NCBI GenBank assembly: GCA_035291605.1
Contig: DATDRS010000022.1
Span: 1 to 9,725, forward strand
From: DATDRS01 sp035291605
Lineage (GTDB): Bacteria > Chloroflexota > Anaerolineae > Anaerolineales > UBA6663
Length of the DNA stretch: 9,725 nucleotides
Direction of reading: 5' to 3'
The position numbers and the translations under genes were made by a program. A model generated the notes under the pieces. The model had not been told where the DNA came from and did not search any database. It saw nothing but the letters and a program-made list of their open reading frames with translations. Shown here piece by piece: positions 4,747 to 9,725 of this stretch; the first letter of the stretch is position 1; each line of letters begins with the position of its first letter.

Positions 4747-6528
4747 CTCCTCCCCATCCACCACCCGCTTCCACTCGCCATGCACGCCATCTTCGGTGAC
4801 GCCGTAGTAAATGCGCAACTGGCCATCCACGGCGCGCTGGGCGAGATCGTAGCGCGTCACACCCAGCACGCGGCGCTTCTTCCACAGGCTGACGTCGCCG
4901 TGCCAGGCGACGGAGGACGGGTCAAAGGCCTCGGTTTCCCTCTGGGTGATGGCGTAATGCCACAACTTGCGGGCCGAGGCGCGCGTGACGTTTTTGACCG
5001 TGTTGCCGTTGCGGAGGTCGCGCACGGTGTAGTAGAAGATGCCGTCGCGCTCTTCCGCGTCCACGATCTCGACGCCCGTGCGCGGGGGACCGACCGCTTC
5101 AGGCTCAGCCGGCCCGGGAGGCGCGGCCTCGGGGGCCAGGCGCTCGGCGGGCGCGGCGAGCGGCTCGGGGGCCGGCTCCACCGTTTCGCGCGCCGGGGCC
5201 TCGCTCCGCGCCGTCTGGCCGCGCAGGACCAGCTGCACGATCTCGTCGCGCACGGCCAGCGAAGTCTCGGCTTCTTCGCGGAGGTAGATCTTGTTGTCTT
5301 CAATCGCGTAAGGCGGGTCGTCGCCGCGCGGGACGAGGATGCGGACGACGGTCTTGCCCCTGGTCTCGGTGGTGTCCACCGTGCAGGCCAGGCTGGGCGT
5401 GAGCATCCGGTCAATCGCGGAGCGGATGTCTTTCATGACCTGCGCCGGCTGCTCGACGCCGACGGGCTTTGCGTTCGGGTCGGCGCTCACGCCGACGTAG
5501 ATCGTGCCGCCGTTGGTATTGGCAAACGCGCACACATCGGCGATGACGGCAAAGAGCCGGCCGCCGCGCTGGGTCGCGGACTCGTGAAAGCCCTGCACGA
5601 TATTCGCGCCTTCCTCGCGCGCCTGCTGGACGTAGTCGAGCTCCGGCTGCGCTCTGCCCAGGTGCGGGCGGGTGCGCGCGAAGTCGTTGCTCTCGAACAA
5701 TTCCTTCAATTCTTCAAACGTGGCCTCGGCCAGCCGCACGTCCGTGGCGCGGTCGCCGACGCCGAGGTTCTTGGCGTTGCCGGGGTCGCGCACCAGGCGG
5801 TGCGCATCGGAGCCTTGAATGCAGTGCATCCGGCGCTGGTATTCGGGCTTGGAGCCGTTGAAGAACGCGGCCGTGGCGCGCCGGCCCTTCTGGTCGAGGT
5901 CCGTCACTTCGAGCGCGTGCAGGTGCGGGTCCTGGGTGAAGGCGATCTTGGTCTGCCCGCCGAAGGTGAAGCCGCGCATGGCGACGCCGTTGGACGAGTT
6001 GGCGTGCGCGGCGATGACGATCCCGCCCGCCTCGTGAATGGCGCGGTATGCGGTCAGCACGTCGGCGGTCGCGCCCACGGTGGCCGAGCCGAAGTCGAGC
6101 TGGTCGCTCGGCACATTGAGCGAGAGCAGGATGTGCTCGATGTCACGCACGGGGGTGTCGGGCGAGAACACCCCGATGATGTGAAAGCCAAACGTGGCCG
6201 TGAACTCGAAGCCGGGCAGGACGAGGATCCTGTTCAGCAGGCGGCGGTATTCGGCCAGGCGGCTCTTTTCCGACGGGACGAGGCGCTGGAGTCGCTCCAG
6301 CAGTTCGAGTTCGGCGATCTCCTCGCGCATCCGGCGGTAACCCGCCACGGTGTTGTGGTCGGTGAAGGCGATGAGGCTGAGGCCGCGCGTTTCGGCCCTT
6401 TGCAGGATGTCGAGGTAGGTGACCCCCGGCTCCTGATAATCACTGGAGGCCGGAGTATGCAGATGCAGATCTACCGTGCGCCAGGCGTGGGCCGAGGCGC
6501 GCGGCTTGCGAGAGACGCTCCGGGTCAC
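4738..6528 (-). CDS. PHP-domain phosphoesterase fused to a Schlafen-type AlbA_2 domain and an unknown C-terminal domain
   Basis: A 596-residue protein in three parts. Residues 18-250 are a PHP metal-dependent phosphoesterase with all expected metal ligands in view: DLHLHT (20-25), FTDHNT (55-60), LPGFEF (104-109), FHIIG (115-119), IAAHAN (172-177) and GSDAHR (239-244). Residues about 296-437 are an AlbA_2 domain (Schlafen-type, linked to nucleic acid binding or cleavage): CAFANTNGGTIYVGV (333-347), ILVPRGDDPPY (397-407) and IYLREEAETS (414-423). A linker rich in Ala, Pro and Glu (438-484) leads to a compact domain (485-590; YYTVRDLRNG, ASARKLWHYAI) that I do not recognise. The GTG start at 6528 overlaps the receiver gene's TGA by 4 bp (GTGA), with an AAGGTG ribosome binding site 5 nt upstream; a longer frame from 6612 would overlap the receiver gene by 88 bp and is unlikely. 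A role as a regulatory or nucleic-acid-processing enzyme linked to the receiver is inferred. Confidence 0.85.
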   Translation of the reverse strand: MTRSVSRKPRASAHAWRTVDLHLHTPASSDYQEPGVTYLDILQRAETRGLSLIAFTDHNTVAGYRRMREEIAELELLERLQRLVPSEKSRLAEYRRLLNRILVLPGFEFTATFGFHIIGVFSPDTPVRDIEHILLSLNVPSDQLDFGSATVGATADVLTAYRAIHEAGGIVIAAHANSSNGVAMRGFTFGGQTKIAFTQDPHLHALEVTDLDQKGRRATAAFFNGSKPEYQRRMHCIQGSDAHRLVRDPGNAKNLGVGDRATDVRLAEATFEELKELFESNDFARTRPHLGRAQPELDYVQQAREEGANIVQGFHESATQRGGRLFAVIADVCAFANTNGGTIYVGVSADPNAKPVGVEQPAQVMKDIRSAIDRMLTPSLACTVDTTETRGKTVVRILVPRGDDPPYAIEDNKIYLREEAETSLAVRDEIVQLVLRGQTARSEAPARETVEPAPEPLAAPAERLAPEAAPPGPAEPEAVGPPRTGVEIVDAEERDGIFYYTVRDLRNGNTVKNVTRASARKLWHYAITQRETEAFDPSSVAWHGDVSLWKKRRVLGVTRYDLAQRAVDGQLRIYYGVTEDGVHGEWKRVVDGEEEG

Positions 6529-6878
6529 GCCATCACCTTGTTGAGCGTCGCCAAGAGCTGCTCCGGCGGATACGGCTTGAGAATGAAGGCGTTCGCGCCC
6601 GCCTGTTCGCACTGCTCCTCGAGGTCCATGCCTGAGGACATCACGACCGGCACGCGGCTGAGGTCAGGGTGCTGGCGCATCTGGTGGAGGATCTCCAGCC
6701 CGTCGGCCTCGCCGATGTGCACATCCATCAGGATGACATCGGGCTTCTCCGCCACGGCCGTGGGGAAAATCAATTCGGCCCTGGGGGCCAGGACGACCGA
6801 GAAACCATCCAGCTCCAGCAGCGTCTGGAGCAGCGTATTCATCGTGCGGTCGTCGTCAACAATCATTACTTTGGACAC
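6525..6878 (-). CDS. Stand-alone response-regulator receiver (REC) domain
   Basis: A 117-residue protein that is one complete CheY-like receiver domain with no output domain. Conserved positions are all there: acidic pocket Asp8-Asp9-Asp10, phosphoacceptor Asp52 (ILMDVH), Ser81 in the Thr/Ser switch position (VVMSSG) and Lys101 followed by Pro (ILKPY). It should be phosphorylated by a histidine kinase that is not in this window and pass the signal by protein contact. The GTG at 6878 is preceded by AAAGGA at 8 nt, which favours it over the ATG at codon 5. It sits 12 bp after lon and its stop overlaps the PHP-AlbA_2 start (GTGA), so lon, this gene and the PHP gene are almost surely one transcript. 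The downstream PHP-AlbA_2 protein is the obvious candidate partner, by inference only. Confidence 0.93.
   Translation of the reverse strand: MSKVMIVDDDRTMNTLLQTLLELDGFSVVLAPRAELIFPTAVAEKPDVILMDVHIGEADGLEILHQMRQHPDLSRVPVVMSSGMDLEEQCEQAGANAFILKPYPPEQLLATLNKVMA
6534..6539 (-). promoter_or_regulatory. Ribosome binding site for the PHP-AlbA_2 gene
   Basis: AAGGTG lies 5 nt upstream of the GTG at 6528, inside the end of the receiver gene. With the GTGA overlap it fixes this start and implies translational coupling. Confidence 0.6.
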
Positions 6879-6886
6879 AGTTCCAT

Positions 6887-6892
6887 TCCTTT
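6887..6892 (-). promoter_or_regulatory. Ribosome binding site for the receiver gene
   Basis: AAAGGA overlaps the lon TAA stop codon (TAAAGGA) and lies 8 nt upstream of the GTG at 6878, supporting the GTG as start and suggesting coupling to lon translation. Confidence 0.7.
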
Positions 6893-9461
6893 ACTTCTTC
6901 TTGCTTTTCTTGCGGCCAGCGCCGTCTTTTCGGGGGGACTCCAGCGCGGCGTCGAGCGCATCTTCGATGCGCTCGGCAAAGATGAACTTCATTTCCTTGC
7001 GAATGTCCTCCGGCACGTCGTCCAGGTCTTTCTCATTGCGTTTGGGCAGGATGACCGTCCTCAACCCGGCGCGGTGGGCGGCGAGCACTTTCTCTTTCAG
7101 CCCGCCGATGGGCAGCACCTGCCCGCGCAGGGTGATCTCCCCGGTCATGCCCACGTCCGCTCGGACGGGACGGCCTGAAATGAGCGACGCCAGCGCCGTC
7201 GCCATCGTGACGCCCGCGCTCGGCCCATCTTTGGGCGTGGCCCCGGCGGGGACGTGCAAATGGATATCGTGCCGGGCGAAGAAATCTTCTTCGAGGCCGA
7301 GCGCCCTGGCGTTGGCCCGCACGTAGGAGAGCGCGGCCCGCGCGGATTCCTGCATGATCTCGCCGAGCTGGCCGGTCAACTGAAAGCCCTTGCTCCCCGG
7401 CATGTGCGTGGCCTCGACGAACATCACGTCACCCCCGACCGGCGTGTACGCCAGCGCCGTCGCCACGCCAGGGATGGAGGTGCGCTCGGCGACTTCTTCC
7501 ATGTAAAAGTATTCCGGTTTGCCGAGGAATTCGGCCACGTCCTTCTGATCAATCCGGGCCGCCGTGGTCTTGCCCTCGGCCAGGCGCGTGACCACCTTGC
7601 GGCAGACCGCGCCGATTTGCCGCTCGAGGCTGCGCACCCCGGCCTCACGCGTGTAATTGCGAATGGCGGCCTGGATAGCCTCGCGGGTGAAGGCGATTTC
7701 TTCGGGCTTCAGGCCGTTCTCTTTGATCTGGCGCGGGATGAGGTAACCCACCGCGATCTCGATCTTCTCCCGCTCGGTGTAACTGGAGAGCTGCAATATC
7801 TCCATCCGGTCGCGCAGCGGGCCGGGGATCGGCTCCAGCTGGTTGGCGGTGGTGATGAACATGACCTGCGACAGGTCAAACGGGACGTCGAGGTAGTGGT
7901 CGCGGAACTCGCGGTTCTGCTCGGGGTCCAGTACTTCCAGGAGAGCGGAGGCCGGGTCGCCGCGAAAGTCCATCCCCAGTTTGTCCACCTCGTCGAGCAT
8001 GAAGACCGGGTTCTTGGTCTCCACGCGGCGCAGCCCCTGAATAATGCGGCCGGGGAGCGCGCCGATGTACGTGCGGCGGTGCCCGCGAATCTCGGCCTCG
8101 TCGCGCATGCCGCCGAGCGACATGCGCATGAACTTGCGGCCCAGCGCGCGGGCAATAGACTGCCCGAGCGAGGTCTTGCCCACGCCCGGCGGGCCGACGA
8201 AGCACAGGATGACGCCCTCGCGCTCGCGGCGGATGTGATCCACCGCTTGAACGGATTGCGCGGGTTGGTCTTTACGCTCGGCGCGGAGTTTGCGCACGGC
8301 GAGAAATTCGAGGATGCGCTCTTTGACGTCTTGGAGGCCGTAGTGGTCTTCGTCCAGCACTGCGCGGGCGTGCTTCACGTCGAGGTTGTCATCAGTCATC
8401 TTGTTCCACGGCAGGCTGGTCAGCCAGTCGAGGTAAGTGCGGATGACGCCGTACTCCGCCGCGGCCGAGGGCAGCTTGGCGAGCCGCCCGAGTTCGCGCT
8501 CGGCCTCCTTGCGCGGCTCGTCCGGCATTCCGGCGGCGACGACTTTCTTGCGGAACTCTTCGGCCTCGGCGGACGGCTCGTCGCCCTCGCCCAGCTCGCG
8601 CTGGATGGCCTTCATCTGCTCACGCAGGAAGTACTCGCGCTGGACCTTCTCCATCTCCGACTGGGCTTCGCTCTGAATCTTGCGCCCCAGTTCGAGCACC
8701 TCGGCTTCCTTGCCCAGGAGGGTGAGCAGCCGCTTGAGCTTCTGGTTGACCAGGTCGAGCTCGAGGATGTTCTGCGCCTCGGACAGATCCATGCGCTGGT
8801 AGGTGGCGACGGTGTACGCCAGCTGCTTCGGATCTTCGACGTTGAGCACCGCCGAGAGCAGCTCGCCAGGGATGGAGGGGACCAGCTCGGCGACGCGCTG
8901 GAACTGCTCGCGCACGTTGCGCATGAGCGCCTCGGTTTCGAGCGTCGCCTCAGCCGTTTCGACCGAAAGCTGGATGCGCGCCTTGAGATACGGCTCGGTA
9001 GTCGTGAATTCGGTCGTGCGGAAGCGCGCCAACCCTTGCACGAGCAGGCGGATGGTCCCGTCGGGCGCGCGGAACAGGCGATGAACGGCGGCGGCGGTGC
9101 CTACGCGGTAGAGGTCATCCGGGCCGGGTGTCTCCAGCTCGGGGTCCTTGGAGGCGACCAGGCCGATGATGCGCTGGCCGGCGACGGCGTCGTCTACCAG
9201 CCGGACCGAGCGCGGCTGCCCCACGGTGAGCGGGATCGCGGTCAGCGGGTAAACGACGACCCCGCGCAGGGGCAGGATGGCGAGCGTATCGGGAATAGGG
9301 ACGTCCTGGCCTTCTTCAGAGCCTTCAACGCCCCCTCCCTTCCCCAGTTCCACCGGCATGCCGATGGGCAGAAAGGCCAGGTCGGGCCATTCGGCCTCGA
9401 AATCATCGGGGAAATCACTGTCAATATGCAAACTAGGTGCGGACGAGCGGGTAGCGGTCAT
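6891..9461 (-). CDS. lon: Lon ATP-dependent protease (endopeptidase La)
   Basis: An 856-residue complete Lon, which unfolds and degrades damaged or regulatory proteins in the cytoplasm as a homo-oligomer. Order of parts: an acidic N-terminal extension (1-57), the LON substrate-binding domain from LPLRGVVVYP (63-72) to about 255, a coiled-coil linker (about 255-300), the AAA+ module with Walker A GPPGVGKT (423-430), Walker B VFMLDE (486-491) and DRME arginine finger region (551-554), and the protease domain with catalytic Ser748 in DGPSAG and Lys791 in GGLKEK. The end is lysine-rich (RKKSKKK). All catalytic residues are intact. The ATG at 9461 has no clear Shine-Dalgarno; a start at Met35 would remove most of the extension and leave the core unchanged. 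It lies between hsp20 and a receiver gene, matching a stress-response setting. No CIRCE-like operator was seen upstream. Confidence 0.98.
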   Translation of the reverse strand: MTATRSSAPSLHIDSDFPDDFEAEWPDLAFLPIGMPVELGKGGGVEGSEEGQDVPIPDTLAILPLRGVVVYPLTAIPLTVGQPRSVRLVDDAVAGQRIIGLVASKDPELETPGPDDLYRVGTAAAVHRLFRAPDGTIRLLVQGLARFRTTEFTTTEPYLKARIQLSVETAEATLETEALMRNVREQFQRVAELVPSIPGELLSAVLNVEDPKQLAYTVATYQRMDLSEAQNILELDLVNQKLKRLLTLLGKEAEVLELGRKIQSEAQSEMEKVQREYFLREQMKAIQRELGEGDEPSAEAEEFRKKVVAAGMPDEPRKEAERELGRLAKLPSAAAEYGVIRTYLDWLTSLPWNKMTDDNLDVKHARAVLDEDHYGLQDVKERILEFLAVRKLRAERKDQPAQSVQAVDHIRREREGVILCFVGPPGVGKTSLGQSIARALGRKFMRMSLGGMRDEAEIRGHRRTYIGALPGRIIQGLRRVETKNPVFMLDEVDKLGMDFRGDPASALLEVLDPEQNREFRDHYLDVPFDLSQVMFITTANQLEPIPGPLRDRMEILQLSSYTEREKIEIAVGYLIPRQIKENGLKPEEIAFTREAIQAAIRNYTREAGVRSLERQIGAVCRKVVTRLAEGKTTAARIDQKDVAEFLGKPEYFYMEEVAERTSIPGVATALAYTPVGGDVMFVEATHMPGSKGFQLTGQLGEIMQESARAALSYVRANARALGLEEDFFARHDIHLHVPAGATPKDGPSAGVTMATALASLISGRPVRADVGMTGEITLRGQVLPIGGLKEKVLAAHRAGLRTVILPKRNEKDLDDVPEDIRKEMKFIFAERIEDALDAALESPRKDGAGRKKSKKK

Positions 9462-9537
9462 CTATTCAACGGATAGGTAGCGAATGGAACGGATGAGTGG
9501 GTAAGGCGATGAGGCGCGGCCCCTGAGATCATGGGCT
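9462..9537 (-). other. 76-bp hsp20-lon gap, no clear signals
   Basis: It holds no terminator, no CIRCE-type operator and no convincing promoter. Short related words (CATCCGTT, TATCCGTT, ATTCGCTAC) hint at a decayed member of the heptamer arrays, and ATTCGCTAC also occurs in the GNAT-mog gap, but I cannot fit one 7-bp register with confidence. Confidence 0.35.
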
Positions 9538-9725
9538 TCATTCTTCGATTTCAATCTGCGTCGGGCGCAATTTGGGCAGGTTGACCCGCAGGAAGCCGCC
9601 GCCATATTCGGCGGTGATGTGCTCTCTGTCCACGGGGCCGGGCAGTTCCACGTCGGCGCGAAATTCGCCGAAATGGATTTCCATCTGGTGATAGGCGCGC
9701 CGTTCGGGGTCCGGGTCGGCCCGCG
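9538..9725 (-). CDS. Hsp20/alpha-crystallin small heat-shock protein, C-terminal part
   Basis: The last 61 codons of a gene entering from the right edge, ending in TGA at 9538-9540. The visible sequence has the second half of the alpha-crystallin domain: YHQMEIHFGEFRADVELPG, then VDREHITAEYGGGFLRVNLPK and the end QIEIEE. The pattern of a hydrophobic strand, G-x-F-R, E-L-P-x-x-V-D and G-x-L-x-V-x-L-P-K is typical of bacterial Hsp20 chaperones, which hold unfolding proteins without ATP. The N-terminus and start are outside the window. It lies 76 bp upstream of lon on the same strand, so chaperone and protease may be co-regulated. Confidence 0.92.
   Translation of the reverse strand, partial: RADPDPERRAYHQMEIHFGEFRADVELPGPVDREHITAEYGGGFLRVNLPKLRPTQIEIEE

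Noticed and set aside
6529..6612. N-terminal extension of the PHP protein to an ATG at 6612
   Set aside because: It would overlap the receiver gene by 88 bp and add 28 residues before the PHP motif; the GTG at 6528 has a GTGA overlap and an AAGGTG site.
4699..7326. Long plus-strand open frame (875 codons) opposite the PHP, receiver and lon genes
   Set aside because: It is antisense to three well-identified genes, crosses their boundaries, has no recognisable domain and reflects GC-rich codon bias of the true strand.
7254..9476. Long plus-strand open frame (740 codons) opposite lon
   Set aside because: It is an antisense shadow of an intact, complete Lon; its composition (many His, Val, Arg, Gly, Leu) is what reverse-complemented GC-rich coding gives.
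9462..9537. Heat-shock operator (CIRCE) or sigma-32-type promoter upstream of lon
   Set aside because: No TTAGCACTC/GAGTGCTAA pair and no convincing promoter pair was found in the gap.

Overview
The window is gene-dense and GC-rich, and every gene I can support lies on the minus strand; the long plus-strand reading frames are antisense shadows. It looks like the chromosome of a free-living bacterium. The gene mix, the frequent GTG/TTG starts and the short degenerate word repeats between genes suggest a Chloroflexota-type organism (Anaerolineae-like), but this is a guess from gene content. There are no RNA genes, insertion sequences, phage genes or CRISPR arrays, and no gene-free stretch longer than about 80 bp.

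In transcription order (right to left) the first block is a stress/regulation cluster: the C-terminal end of an Hsp20 small heat-shock protein (9538-9725, cut by the window edge), a full-length Lon protease (6891-9461), a stand-alone response-regulator receiver domain (6525-6878) and a large PHP-AlbA_2 fusion protein (4738-6528). The last three are tightly coupled: 12 bp between lon and the receiver gene, with the receiver's ribosome binding site touching the lon stop codon, then a 4-bp GTGA stop/start overlap into the PHP gene. The second block is separated by small gaps: a YpeA/RimI-like GNAT acetyltransferase (4245-4664), a Mog/MoaB molybdopterin adenylyltransferase (3683-4177), a YfhO-family multi-pass membrane protein (1241-3637) and a GT39/ArnT-like membrane glycosyltransferase (1-1198, cut by the left edge). 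The last two probably act together in lipid-linked sugar transfer at the cell surface.

The most unusual structure is not a gene. At least seven places hold degenerate tandem arrays with a 7-bp period. Four fill the gaps between genes and begin inside, or right at, the stop codon of the upstream gene. Three more lie in-frame inside the two membrane-protein genes, in short stretches between predicted membrane segments, where they encode filler such as KYAIRNPQHA and ALHPSSLILPPL. The same words recur in different arrays and in both orientations. This resembles the short tandemly repeated repetitive (STRR) sequences known from cyanobacteria and suggests a family of short repeats that spreads or expands between and within genes. 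The second notable item is the PHP + AlbA_2 + unknown C-terminal domain protein translationally coupled to an output-less receiver domain and to lon.
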